This document shows, one piece after another, positions 15,853 through 24,996 of a stretch of 64,000 bases of DNA. A model generated the notes under the pieces. That model ran no database searches, was not told the DNA's origin, and saw only the letters and a list, made by a program, of their open reading frames with translations. A program made the position numbers and the translations under genes. The stretch comes from Streptomyces sp. NBC_00286. GTDB lineage: Bacteria; Actinomycetota; Actinomycetes; Streptomycetales; Streptomycetaceae. The DNA lies in assembly GCF_036173125.1 (NCBI RefSeq), contig NZ_CP108054.1, forward strand, positions 1,860,001 to 1,924,000, given 5' to 3'. Positions within the stretch are counted from its first letter, which is position 1. Every line of letters starts with the position of its first letter.

Positions 15853-18804
15853 TCAGGCGCCGTCGATCCCGCATTCGGCCCAGATGACCTTGCCCTCGGG
15901 GGTGTAGCGGGTCCCCCAGCTCTGTGCCAGCTGCGCGACGAGGAACAGGCCGCGGCCGCCCTCGTCGGTGGTGGCCGCACGGCGCAGATGCGGGGCGGTG
16001 CTGCTGGTGTCGTAGACCTCGCAGATCAGGCTCGGACCGTGGAGCAGCCGTACCCGGATGGGTCCGGAACCGTGGCGGATGGCGTTGGTGATCAGCTCGC
16101 TGAGCAGGAGTTCCGCGACGAACGCGGCCTCGTCGAGTCCCCAGTCGGCCAGCTGCCGGACGGCGGCGGCGCGGACGTCGCTGACGAGGGCCGGGTCGGC
16201 GGGCAGGTCCCAGTGGGCGATCCGGTGGGGGTCCAGCGCGTGGGTGCGGGCGACGAGAAGTGCGAGGTCGTCGGCGGGGTGGGCGGGTGCCACGAGGTCG
16301 AGGACCGCCTCGCAGGTCTCCTCGGGTGTGCGCTCCGGGTGGGCCAGGGCTTTGCGCAGTCGGTCGAGGGACTCGTCGATGTCACGGTTCCGGTCCTCGA
16401 TGAGTCCGTCGGTGTAGAGGACCAGCTGGCTGTGCTCGGGGAGGTGGATCTCGGCGGTTTCGAAGGGCAGACCGCCGAGGCCGAGAGGCGGCCCGGCGGG
16501 CAGGTCGGGGAAGGACACGGTGCCGTCGGGGCGGACCAGGGCGGGCGGAGGGTGACCGGCACGGGCCAGGACGCACTGCTGCGAGGTCGGGTCGTAGATG
16601 GCGTACAGGCAGGTCGCGCCGATGATGCCGACGCCGTCGGCGGCGGGATCCTCGCGGTCCAGGCGCCCCACGACGTTGTCGAGGTGGGTGAGGACTTCGT
16701 CCGGGGGGAAGTCGAGTTCGGCGAAGCTGCGTGCGGCGGTGCGCAGCCGTCCCATGGTGGCGGCGGAGTGCATGCCGTGGCCGACGACGTCGCCGACGAA
16801 GAGGCCGATACGGGTGCCGGAGAGGGGGATCACGTCGTACCAGTCCCCGCCCACATCGGATTCGGCGGGCAGATAACGATGGGCGACCTCGACGGCTTCC
16901 TGATCGGGCAGACCCTGCGGGAGCAGGCTCCGCTGCAGGGCGAGGACCATATTGCGTTCGCGTGTGTAGCGCCGGGCGTTGTCCATGGAAAGCGCGGCGC
17001 GGGTGGCGAGTTCGTGGGCCAGCGCGCGGTCGTCGTCCCCGAAGGGGGCGGAGCCGTGCGAGCGGTAAAAGGCGGCGACGCCCAGGACGACGCCACGGGC
17101 GACCAGGGGGACCGCGATGAGGGAGTGGACGTGGGTCAGCAGTTGCTCGGTGTGCTCTGGGTCCTGGGTGAGCCAGCCCGCGGCGGCCTTCAGGTCGGGT
17201 TCCAGCACTGCCTGCCCGCTGGTCAGACAACGCAGTTGGGGCGCGGTCGGGCCGAAGTCGACGCGCTTGTCGAGCGGCCTGAAAGGAACGTCGTCGCGGA
17301 TGCCGTGGACCACCGTACGGCGCAGATCACCGCTGGGGTCGGCGGACTCCTCGCCGCGCAGTACGGCATCGGGCAGGTCGATCGTGACGAAGTCGGCCAG
17401 CGCCGGAACCACCGTCTCGGCGAGCTCCTGGGCGGTACGGCGCACATCCAGGGTGGTCCCGATACGGGCGCTGGCCTCGGACAGCAGCTCCAGGCGGCGT
17501 CGCGCCGCCAGGGCGTACGTCCCCACGTGCGGCTCGCCCACCAGCACGAGCCCTCTCGCGGGGGGTTGGGACTCGGGGTGGCCGTCCGTCGCGTCCGCAG
17601 CGGTAGCGGCGGCCATGACGCCCTGGCCGTCCGTGGGGCCGTGGCCGCTCGTGGAGACCAGACCGCCCGTGGGGCCCTGGCCGGAAGCGGCGGCGGGGAG
17701 GTGCCCGACGAGCGGAGTGCCGGATGCGGCGTCGGGGCGTTGCCCGGACAGCGGAGTGGCGGAGTACTGCCCGGGCGCCGGGGCGACGGGAGTGTACGCG
17801 GCGGACGGCGCGACGACAGCGCTGCCGGCAGGCTCGGCGTGAGGGCCGAGCGGCCCGAGCAGCTCGTCGACCCGGAGCGGGACGGGGAGTGCCTGTCGCG
17901 GTGGAGGGCCCCGGAAGAGGGCCTCGATGGCGATGCCTTCCACTCCGGAGGCGCTCGTCATCGGACGGCTCACCAGCGTCACACTCCGGCCGTCGGAGAG
18001 GGACACGTCGACGGCGGCACGCTGCCCGCCGGAGATCAGCTCGGTGGCCTTCTCCATGAGGACCGCCTGGTCACGGAGGCGCAGCTCACGGGCCAGTTCG
18101 TCCACTCCGACGCCTTGGTGAACGCCGGCGGCGGCATCGCCGCAGGTGCTCAGGTAGGCCCCCAGCAGAGCGCGCTCACGCGCGGAACTCTGCTCCAGCA
18201 GTCGGCGCTCGATGGCTTGGGCCGCCTTGCGTATCACGGTGACGAGCGCCGGGTCCTCGGCGCTGCGCGGATAGCCGAGGCACAGGACGCCTTCGATGCG
18301 CCCGCTGAGCGGGTCGCGGACGGGAATCGCACGGCAGGCGCTCCCCTGCGAGCGCTCGGCGAAGTGCTCGGCACCGTGGACCCGGATGAGTTGCCGCTCC
18401 GCCAACGCGAGACCGATGCCGTTGGTGGCGGCGAACTGCTCGGCGAACACGAACCCCGGGACGCGCTGGATCGCCGGGAGGCTCCTGGCCAAGGCCTCCT
18501 CTCCGAAACGGCGCAGAAGGACCGTGCCACTCGCATCCGCGACGGAGATGTTCATCGCGCTGCCCGCGAACATGGACTGCAGCCGGTCGAGAACTGGACC
18601 TGCAGCGCGGACGAGCCGACCGTCCCGGTCGAAGTCCTCTCGGAAGGGAAGGTCTGCCTGGTCCGGTGAGAGACCCAGGGACCTGCAGCGCTGCCATGAA
18701 TCCAAGATCGACTTTCGTACGCCCGAATCGACCGGCTCACCCTGCAGAAACCGCTCACGAGAACGGGCGGACGCAGTGCCGCCTGCCGCACGCCACGTCC
18801 GCAT
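15853..18804 (-). CDS. GAF / SpoIIE-type PP2C phosphatase / HATPase multidomain regulator
   Basis: Sensor-effector protein of about 983 residues. The N-terminal 250 residues resemble the GAF sensor of AcoR/DhaR-type activators (SILDSWQRCRSLGL, FAEQFAATNGIGLALAERQ). A linker of about 380-450 is rich in Gly, Pro and Thr. A second GAF covers about 455-620. The SpoIIE-like PP2C core follows with GGDWYDVIPL and FVGDVVGHGMHSAATMGRLR. The C-terminal 130 residues are a RsbW-like HATPase with NAIRHGSGPIRVRL and DEGGRGLFLVAQLAQSWG. Such proteins control anti-sigma-factor antagonists. ATG 18804 was chosen because the upstream extension to 18936 is unconserved. The partner sigma system is not in this window. 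Confidence 0.88.
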   Translation of the reverse strand: MRTWRAAGGTASARSRERFLQGEPVDSGVRKSILDSWQRCRSLGLSPDQADLPFREDFDRDGRLVRAAGPVLDRLQSMFAGSAMNISVADASGTVLLRRFGEEALARSLPAIQRVPGFVFAEQFAATNGIGLALAERQLIRVHGAEHFAERSQGSACRAIPVRDPLSGRIEGVLCLGYPRSAEDPALVTVIRKAAQAIERRLLEQSSARERALLGAYLSTCGDAAAGVHQGVGVDELARELRLRDQAVLMEKATELISGGQRAAVDVSLSDGRSVTLVSRPMTSASGVEGIAIEALFRGPPPRQALPVPLRVDELLGPLGPHAEPAGSAVVAPSAAYTPVAPAPGQYSATPLSGQRPDAASGTPLVGHLPAAASGQGPTGGLVSTSGHGPTDGQGVMAAATAADATDGHPESQPPARGLVLVGEPHVGTYALAARRRLELLSEASARIGTTLDVRRTAQELAETVVPALADFVTIDLPDAVLRGEESADPSGDLRRTVVHGIRDDVPFRPLDKRVDFGPTAPQLRCLTSGQAVLEPDLKAAAGWLTQDPEHTEQLLTHVHSLIAVPLVARGVVLGVAAFYRSHGSAPFGDDDRALAHELATRAALSMDNARRYTRERNMVLALQRSLLPQGLPDQEAVEVAHRYLPAESDVGGDWYDVIPLSGTRIGLFVGDVVGHGMHSAATMGRLRTAARSFAELDFPPDEVLTHLDNVVGRLDREDPAADGVGIIGATCLYAIYDPTSQQCVLARAGHPPPALVRPDGTVSFPDLPAGPPLGLGGLPFETAEIHLPEHSQLVLYTDGLIEDRNRDIDESLDRLRKALAHPERTPEETCEAVLDLVAPAHPADDLALLVARTHALDPHRIAHWDLPADPALVSDVRAAAVRQLADWGLDEAAFVAELLLSELITNAIRHGSGPIRVRLLHGPSLICEVYDTSSTAPHLRRAATTDEGGRGLFLVAQLAQSWGTRYTPEGKVIWAECGIDGA

Positions 18805-18956
18805 CGATTCCCCGTCGGACCGAACCACGCGCCACCTCGCTCCCGTCGCCGTTCCCGTTCCTGACCGTCCACCATTCCGAAATGTCGCAGCATTTACGAC
18901 AATACGGGTATCAGGAATACGAGTCACGGTTCGCAAGAAACCGAACCCCGGTTACG

Positions 18957-19466
18957 TCAGCGGAGCTGCGCGGCGAACGCCTCGTAGGACCGCTCGTCGA
19001 AGAGGACGAATCTGGCCTCCTCGACCGACGTGGGCGTGGCCCGCACCGTCTCGATGGCGATCCGGGCACCGTCGTCGATCGGCCAGCCGTAGATGCCGGT
19101 GGAGATCGCGGGGAACGCGATCGTACGGGCGCCGAGTTCGTCGGCGCCCCGCAGGGACTCCCGGTAGCAGGAGGCGAGCAGGTCGGAGCGGCCCTCGCTC
19201 TGGCTGTACACCGGGCCGACTGTGTGGATCACCCAGCGTGCGTCGAGTTCGCCCGCGGTCGTGGCGACCGCCTGTCCCGTCGGCAGGCCTTTGCCGTACT
19301 GGGAAGCGCGGAGCTTGCGGCACTCGTCCAGGATGGCGGGGCCGCCGCGCCGGTGGATGGCTCCGTCCACGCCTCCGCCGCCGAGCAGCGAGGAGTTCGC
19401 GGCGTTCACGATGGCGTCGACGGACTGCTGCGTGATGTCTCCCTGGACGAGTTCGATGGCGGTCAT
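18957..19466 (-). CDS. Macro-domain protein (ADP-ribose / O-acetyl-ADP-ribose hydrolase)
   Basis: Single macro domain of 169 residues. The start GDITQQSVDAIVNAANSSLLGGGGVDGAIH contains the NAAN and GGGGVDGAI phosphate-binding loops, and STGIYGWP is near 119. It should bind or deacetylate ADP-ribose derivatives, including the product of sirtuins such as the one at 2.7 kb. ATG 19466 is preceded by GGAGGAGG. That ribosome site and start lie in one copy of a 29-bp tandem duplication of the end of the upstream oxidoreductase gene. Confidence 0.9.
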   Translation of the reverse strand: MTAIELVQGDITQQSVDAIVNAANSSLLGGGGVDGAIHRRGGPAILDECRKLRASQYGKGLPTGQAVATTAGELDARWVIHTVGPVYSQSEGRSDLLASCYRESLRGADELGARTIAFPAISTGIYGWPIDDGARIAIETVRATPTSVEEARFVLFDERSYEAFAAQLR

Positions 19467-19521
19467 GACTCGCGCAACCTCCTCCATACGGTCATGACTG
19501 GCGCAGCCTCCTCCATACGGC
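19464..19521. repeat. 29-bp tandem duplication at the oxidoreductase/macro-domain junction
   Basis: Two adjacent 29-bp copies share TCATGACT, then CGCGCAACCTCCTCCATACGG in one copy and GGCGCAGCCTCCTCCATACGG in the other, differing at two bases. On the minus strand the first copy read codes the last residues and stop of the FAD oxidoreductase, and the second supplies GGAGGAGG and the ATG of the macro-domain gene. Confidence 0.85.
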
Positions 19522-20910
19522 CTTGGCGGCGTTGTGTCCCGACATGCCGTGCACGCCCGGACCCGGTGGGGAGGCCGAGGAACAGATGAACACGGCCGGA
19601 TGCGGTGTGCTGTACGGGGCCAGGGACAGCCGGGGCCGCAGCATCAGTTGAAGTCCGGAGGCCGCGCCGCAGGCGATGTCACCGCCCACGTAGTTCGCGT
19701 TGCGGGCGGCGATCTCGGGTGGGCCTGCCGTGGCACGGGCCAGTACGCGGTCGCGGAAGCCCGGCGCGAACCGCTCGAGCTGGCGCTCGATCGCGTCGGT
19801 GAGGTCGCCGGTCCAGCCGTTCGGCACATGGCCGTACGCCCAGAAGACCTGCTTGCCGTCCGGCGCCCGGGAGGGGTCGACGACGCTGGGCTGCACGGTG
19901 ATCAGGAACGGTGCGTCCGGCGCCCGGCCGTCCCGCGAGGCCGCGCGCAGGGCTGCGCCGATCTCGGCCGTGTTCGCACCGATCTGCACCGTCCCGGCGC
20001 GGCGGGCCTCCTCCGCCGCCCAGGGCACGGGTCCGTCCAGCGCGTAGTCGATCTTGAAGACGCCGGGCCCGTAGCGGTAGCGCTCGTAGTACCGGCCGAA
20101 GCCCGCGATCCGGCTGAGGGCGGAGGGCGAGGTGTCGAAGACGTACGCGCGCGCGGGCGGCAGGTCGTCGAGGCGCTTGACCTCGTAGTCGGTGTGGACG
20201 GTGCCGCCGAGGTCCTTCAGATACGCGGCGAGCGCGTCGGAGATCGACTGGGAGCCGCCGCGCGCCACGGGCCAGCCGCCCGCGTGCGCGGCCAACGCGA
20301 AGACAAGACCGACGGCGCCGGTGGCGAAGCCGTCGAGCGGGGCCATGACATGCGCGACCAGACCGGCGAACAGCGTCCTGGCCCGCTCGTCGTGGAATCT
20401 GCGCGTCAGCCAGGTCGAGGGCGGCAGACCGACGAGACCGAAGCGGGCGAGGGTGACCGGGTCGCGGGGCAGCGCGGTGAGCGGCAGGGACATGAAGTCC
20501 CGGACGAGCGTGTCCCATCTGCCGGTGAAGGGGTCGACCAGCCTGCGGTACGTCCCCGCATCTCGCGGCCCGAAGGAGGCGGCCGTCTCGGCGACGGACC
20601 GTGACAGCACGGCCGCCGTGCCGTCCGGGAAGGGGTGCGCCATGGGCAGGTCATGGTGCAGCCACTCCAGTCCGTACCGACCGAGCGGCATCGCCTTGAA
20701 CGCGGGCGAGTTGACGCCCAGCGGGTGCGCGGCCGAGCACGGGTCGTGCCGGAAGCCGGGCAGCGTCAGCTCCTCGGTGCGGGCGCCGCCACCGACCGTC
20801 TCACATGCCTCGAAGACGGCCACGCTGAAGCCGCGACGGGCCAGCTCCACGGCAGCGGTCAGTCCGTTCGGCCCCGCACCCACCACGACCGCATCGAGCA
20901 TCGACGGCAC
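19492..20910 (-). CDS. Phytoene-dehydrogenase-like NAD(P)/FAD-dependent oxidoreductase
   Basis: FAD enzyme of 472 residues of the CrtI-like amine-oxidase superfamily. The dinucleotide motif [20 protein letters not shown] is at about 7-26, followed by an Arg/Glu FAD contact segment. The C-terminal FAD-closing motif is [25 protein letters not shown] 20910 is chosen because AAGGAG lies seven bases upstream; ATG 20901 is an alternative. No carotenoid genes are near, so it is probably one of the many Streptomyces CrtI homologues of unknown substrate. It sits just upstream of the macro-domain gene on the same strand. Confidence 0.86.
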   Translation of the reverse strand: MPSMLDAVVVGAGPNGLTAAVELARRGFSVAVFEACETVGGGARTEELTLPGFRHDPCSAAHPLGVNSPAFKAMPLGRYGLEWLHHDLPMAHPFPDGTAAVLSRSVAETAASFGPRDAGTYRRLVDPFTGRWDTLVRDFMSLPLTALPRDPVTLARFGLVGLPPSTWLTRRFHDERARTLFAGLVAHVMAPLDGFATGAVGLVFALAAHAGGWPVARGGSQSISDALAAYLKDLGGTVHTDYEVKRLDDLPPARAYVFDTSPSALSRIAGFGRYYERYRYGPGVFKIDYALDGPVPWAAEEARRAGTVQIGANTAEIGAALRAASRDGRAPDAPFLITVQPSVVDPSRAPDGKQVFWAYGHVPNGWTGDLTDAIERQLERFAPGFRDRVLARATAGPPEIAARNANYVGGDIACGAASGLQLMLRPRLSLAPYSTPHPAVFICSSASPPGPGVHGMSGHNAAKAVWRRLRQS

Positions 20911-20969
20911 CTTCGGACTCCTTTGTCAGCCGATGGCCATTCGGGATCAGGATATGCCGGGGCGGTGAC

Positions 20970-21330
20970 AGCCCCTGGGCGCGGGTGGTCGTCTCCGGCC
21001 ATCCGACGGGTCCGTGACAGTGCCCGGGCTGGGTGGACTTCTCCGGCCATCCACCGGGGCCGTGGCAGCCCCGGCGCGGGTGGACTTCTCCGGCCATCCG
21101 ACGCGACCTGCGGCCCGGGTGCTTGGCGGCGGCCCGAGCGCGGGCAGCGGCCCGAGTACCGGCGGCGGCCCGAGTACGGGCAGCGGCCCGAGTACGGGCA
21201 GCGGCCTGAGCACAGGCAACCGCCCGCGGGGCAGTCCGACCGCAGGCCAGATCGCCCGTGAGTCAGTCAGCCCGCGAGTCAGGCCGCCCGCAGGTCAAGC
21301 GGCCGCTGGGCCAGGCCACCCGCCGGTCAA
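20970..21330. repeat. Two families of tandem repeats between oxidoreductase and inositol monophosphatase genes
   Basis: Three copies of a 47-48 bp unit ending in CTCCGGCCATCCGACG end near 21003, 21051 and 21098. They are followed by five copies of an 18-bp unit, CGGCCCGAGTACGGGCAG and variants, at 21130-21219, and then shorter GTCAAGCGGCCGC-like repeats near 21290-21340. The 18-bp period keeps reading frames open on both strands, giving artificial Gly-Ser-Thr or Pro-Leu frames. No ribosome site or homology supports a gene in 20911-21359. Confidence 0.8.
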
Positions 21331-21359
21331 GCGGCCGCCGGAGTCAGACTGCCCGCTGA

Positions 21360-22205
21360 TCAGGCCCCGTCCGCCAGCAGCGCCGCCACCCGCTGAGCCG
21401 TGGCCGCGTCCCGTGCCGCGGTGAACGGCAGGACGTTGCCCCCGGTTATACGGAACGGCTCGCCCGCGCGGGTCAGATGCGCACCGCCCGCCTCCTCGAC
21501 CAGCAACAGGCCCGCCGCGTGGTCCCAGGCGGCTTCCCAGGAGAAGCCGGTGGCGTCCAACTCCCCGCGGGCAATGGCCAGATACTCGAGCCCGGCGGAG
21601 CCGCAGGGCCGGGTCCGCACGCCCTCCGTGCGCAGGCCCAGCAGGGCGCGCTTCTCTTCGTCGGTCGTGAAGTCGGGGTGGGACGTGGCCACTTCGAGCG
21701 GGCGGTCCGGCGCGGGCGAACCGGAGCGCAGGGGCACTCCGTCGAGAGCGGCGCCCCCGCCCCGTATCGCCGTGGCGAACAGGTCGAGCGCCGGAGCGTA
21801 CGTCCAGGAAGCGAGCACCTGGCCGCCCAGTGCGAGCGCGACCAGGGTGCAGAAGCCGGGGTTCCCGTGCACGAACTGCCGTGTCCCGTCCACCGGGTCG
21901 ACGATCCACACCGGTGCCTCGCCCTGGATCGCCTCGTACGTCAGCGGGTTGGCGTGCACCGCTTCCTCGCCGACCACGACCGAGCCGGGCAGCAGGGCGC
22001 CGAGCGTGGCCGTGAGGTACTCCTCGGCCTTGCGGTCGGCGTCCGTCACCAGGTCGTGCGGGCCGGTCTTCTCGTCTACCTCGTGCGCGGCGAGCTGCCG
22101 GAAGCGCGGCATGATTTCCGTCGCCGCCGCCTTGCGGACCGCTTCCTCTACGTCGGACGTGCCGTGCGCGAGAAACTCTTCGATGGTTTCGCTGTCTTCG
22201 ATCAC
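21360..22205 (-). CDS. Inositol monophosphatase family protein
   Basis: About 281 residues with the metal-dependent IMPase/FBPase fold. Key motifs are GEEAVH (first metal Glu), the metal site DPVDGTRQFVHG and the C-terminal WEAAWDHAAGLLLVEEAGG with its Asp ligand. It could act on inositol phosphate, histidinol phosphate or 3'-phosphoadenosine phosphate; the sequence does not decide. The start is uncertain. GTG 22205 (VIEDSETIEEFL) fits homologue length, but a good ribosome site is not obvious, and the open frame continues to 22283. Confidence 0.85.
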   Translation of the reverse strand: MIEDSETIEEFLAHGTSDVEEAVRKAAATEIMPRFRQLAAHEVDEKTGPHDLVTDADRKAEEYLTATLGALLPGSVVVGEEAVHANPLTYEAIQGEAPVWIVDPVDGTRQFVHGNPGFCTLVALALGGQVLASWTYAPALDLFATAIRGGGAALDGVPLRSGSPAPDRPLEVATSHPDFTTDEEKRALLGLRTEGVRTRPCGSAGLEYLAIARGELDATGFSWEAAWDHAAGLLLVEEAGGAHLTRAGEPFRITGGNVLPFTAARDAATAQRVAALLADGA

Positions 22206-22299
22206 CACTCCATGAGAGCACGCGGCACTGACAATCCTCACCCGGCCGGTGCACTCCGGGTGGAATCGCCATGAACACCCCAACCACTAAGCCATCCGG

Positions 22300-24141
22300 T
22301 CAGCGTCCGACCGCGTACCCCTGCATCCCCCGCGGATTCGCCGCCGCCGACAGCACCCCGCTCTCCGGGTCCCGTGCGACCGCGCACAGCCGCCCCTCGG
22401 ACCAAGCCTCGCCGAGCTGCACGTCGTGACCCCGGCGCCGCAGCTCCTCGACGACGGCCGGGTCCATACGGGACTCGACGGTGACGCTGCCGGGGCGCAT
22501 GCCGCGTGGGTAGAAGGAGCCGGGGAAGCTGTCGTTGTGCCAGTTCGGGGCGTCGATCGCGCCTTGGAGGTCGAGTCCGCCGCGCACCTCGGAGCGCAGC
22601 GCGACCGCCAGGAAGAAGTGCAGTTGCCACTGGTCCTGCTGGTCCCCGCCGGGTGTACCGAACGCCATGACCGGCACCCCGCCCCGCAGCGCGAGTGACG
22701 GCGTGAGCGTCGTACGCGGACGGCGGCCGGGCGTAAGGGAGTTGGGCAACCCCTCCTCCAGCCAGGCCATCTGAAGCCGGGTGCCGAGCGGGAAGCCCAG
22801 CTCCGGCACGACCGGGTTGGACTGCAGCCAGCCGCCGCTGGGCGTGGCGGCGACCATGTTGCCCCAGCGGTCGACGACATCGAGATGGCAGGTGTCGCCT
22901 CGGGTACCGCCGTCCCCCGAGACGTCCGGCTCCCCGGGAACGGGCGACGACCCTGGGCTCTTGGCCACGGTCGGCTCCCCCGCCCCCGGCGTCGCGAGCG
23001 GATCGAACGCCGCCTCCCCGCTGGCCACCACGCGCGCGTGCCCGCTCAGCCGCGGAGTACGTCCCCCAGGGCTCCCGGGCCGCAGCTCGTACGAGGCCTT
23101 CTCCCCGACGAGCGCCCGCCGCCCGGCGTTGTACTCCTCCGACAGCAGCTCCCCCACCGGTACGCCGGCCGCGTCCCCGTACCAGGCCTCCCGGTCGGCC
23201 ATCGCGAGCTTGCAGCCCTCGATCAGCAGATGGACGTACTCCGCGGAGCCGTATCGCGGCAGCTCGGGCGGCAGCAGGGCCAACTGCTGGAGGAGGACCG
23301 GCCCTTGGCTCCAGGGGCCCGCCTTGCACAGGGTCCAGCCGCGCCAGTCGTACGTCACCGGAGCCTCGTAGGACGCAGACCAGGAGGCCAGGTCGGCTGC
23401 CGTCAGCGTGCCCGCGTGGCGTTCGCCACTGGTGTCCATGGTGGCCCGCGCCGCCTGCCGTACCAGGGCCTCGGCGATGAAGCCCTCGCGCCAGATCTGC
23501 CGCGCGGCCTCGATCTGCGCGACCCGGTCACCGCCCGCCCGGGAGGCCTCCGTGATCAGCCGCCGCCAGGTCGCGGCCAGCGCCGGATTCCGGAACAGCT
23601 CGCCCGGCCACGGCGCCCGGCCGCCCGGCAGATACACCTCGGCCGACGAGGTCCACTCGGTCTCGAAGAGCTCCCGTACGGTTTCGACGGTCTCGCCGAC
23701 GCGCTCCACGGGCGGGTGCCCGTCCTCCGCGTACCCGATGGCGTACTTCAGGACGTCCGCCAAGGTCTTCGTGCCGTGGTCCCGCAGGAGCACCATCCAC
23801 GCGTCGAAGGCTCCGGGAACGGCGGCGGCGAGCGGTCCCGTACCGGGTACGAGATCCAAACCGAGTCCCCTGTAGTGGGCGATTTTCGCCCCGGCCGGCG
23901 CCACGCCCTGCCCGCACAGCACCCGGACCTCGCCGCCCGCCGGGGCCAGGATGATCGGCACCTCACCCGCCGGCCCGTTCAGGTGGGGCTCGACGACGTG
24001 CAGTACGAAGCCCGCGGCGACGGCGGCGTCGTACGCGTTGCCGCCGTCCTCCAGCACGGCCATCGCCGACTGCGAGGCGAACCAGTGCGTGGAGGACACC
24101 ATGCCGAAGGTGCCCTGGAGGGTGGGACGGGTCGTGAACAC
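22300..24141 (-). CDS. Gamma-glutamyltransferase family protein
   Basis: Ntn-hydrolase-like protein of 613 residues without a signal peptide. The N-terminal part has the family stretch GGNAYDAAVAAGFVLHVVEPHLNGPAGE. The processing and nucleophile Thr is in RGDTCHLDVVDRWGNMVAATPSGGWLQS, and a long low-complexity linker precedes it. C-terminal features are TPGGDQQDQWQ and a GAIDAPNWH segment. This cytoplasmic GGT-like group is often linked to acylase or oxamate-type amidohydrolase functions rather than glutathione. It differs from the secreted GGT at 39.4-41.2 kb. Confidence 0.85.
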   Translation of the reverse strand: MFTTRPTLQGTFGMVSSTHWFASQSAMAVLEDGGNAYDAAVAAGFVLHVVEPHLNGPAGEVPIILAPAGGEVRVLCGQGVAPAGAKIAHYRGLGLDLVPGTGPLAAAVPGAFDAWMVLLRDHGTKTLADVLKYAIGYAEDGHPPVERVGETVETVRELFETEWTSSAEVYLPGGRAPWPGELFRNPALAATWRRLITEASRAGGDRVAQIEAARQIWREGFIAEALVRQAARATMDTSGERHAGTLTAADLASWSASYEAPVTYDWRGWTLCKAGPWSQGPVLLQQLALLPPELPRYGSAEYVHLLIEGCKLAMADREAWYGDAAGVPVGELLSEEYNAGRRALVGEKASYELRPGSPGGRTPRLSGHARVVASGEAAFDPLATPGAGEPTVAKSPGSSPVPGEPDVSGDGGTRGDTCHLDVVDRWGNMVAATPSGGWLQSNPVVPELGFPLGTRLQMAWLEEGLPNSLTPGRRPRTTLTPSLALRGGVPVMAFGTPGGDQQDQWQLHFFLAVALRSEVRGGLDLQGAIDAPNWHNDSFPGSFYPRGMRPGSVTVESRMDPAVVEELRRRGHDVQLGEAWSEGRLCAVARDPESGVLSAAANPRGMQGYAVGR

Positions 24142-24209
24142 GGGCGACTCCTCACTGCCGGGCAGGCGTCCGAAGATCGTACGTACCCGTCCGCGCCCCC
24201 GAGTACCCG

Positions 24210-24830
24210 CTACTCCATCGGCTTCCAGGGCGACGTCCCCAAGACGTTGTCGGGGCCGATGTCGAGGGCCTGCTCGGGGCGTACGGTCACGGTGTCGCGC
24301 CCCTTTTGTGGGGTCACCCGGAGGTACACACCGTCCTCGGCGTGCATCCGCCAGACCAGGCCCGCCTGCGCGGTCTCGCCCGGAGCGAGGGTCAGCGGCT
24401 CGGGGCCGGGGCCGCCCGAGGCCATGGGCACCTGGTCCGTTCCCTCGACGGTCCGCACTTCCGGGAACGGTTCGCCCGCCTCGTCGAGAACGGTGACGGA
24501 CGGGTAGCCGTTCAACTCGTAAGGCCGCTCACCGCAGTTGGTCAGCGTGAGGGTCATGCCACGCAAACCCATGGCGCCGTTGATCGGACCCGCGTCCAGG
24601 CGGACACCGGACGACGGGCAGCCACCCGCTTCCTGGACGGGCACGGACGCGGAGGACTCGGGCACCGGGGCGGCCGACACCGCGGGCGGTGTCGAGGACG
24701 GCCTCGGCCCGGGGTCCGGATTGCGCTCACGCTCCAGTTCGGCGGAGAGCCCACACCCGCTCGCACTCAGCGCCAACAGGCAGGCGAGCACGGCGGCATA
24801 CGGGGACGACCTGCGGCGTATCGCGATCAC
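24210..24830 (-). CDS. DUF4232-type lipoprotein
   Basis: About 206 residues. An Arg-rich start and a hydrophobic segment end in SASGC with candidate lipid-attached Cys 26. A Ser/Pro-rich spacer follows, then an all-beta domain with two Cys (GGCPSSGVRL and LTNCGERPYELNGYPSVTVLDEAG), the pattern of DUF4232. GTG 24830 is supported by GAGGAT upstream. It is probably an exported surface lipoprotein of unknown role, expressed divergently from the next exported protein. Confidence 0.78.
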   Translation of the reverse strand: MIAIRRRSSPYAAVLACLLALSASGCGLSAELERERNPDPGPRPSSTPPAVSAAPVPESSASVPVQEAGGCPSSGVRLDAGPINGAMGLRGMTLTLTNCGERPYELNGYPSVTVLDEAGEPFPEVRTVEGTDQVPMASGGPGPEPLTLAPGETAQAGLVWRMHAEDGVYLRVTPQKGRDTVTVRPEQALDIGPDNVLGTSPWKPME

Positions 24831-24996
24831 GCGCCGATCCTCGCACGCGGCCCCGGCGGAAGGATCCACTCCGGACCCTGTGGCCACGCGGTCACGGAGC
24901 GAGTTCGGGCTACCGCCTCACTGGGAGGCATGTGACACTGGCGTACCGTCCGCAGTGTGGCCCCCTCCGCACCCGTCCCCTCACGAGAAGTGCGCC

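Noticed and set aside
15799..18669. A long plus-strand open frame across the SpoIIE-type gene (about 956 codons)
   Set aside because: It is Gly/Val/Ala-rich shadow sequence antisense to a clear multidomain protein.
21014..21424. An ORF encoding Gly-Ser-Thr repeats
   Set aside because: It arises from the 18-bp tandem repeats; no ribosome site, no homology, and both strands show similar artificial frames.
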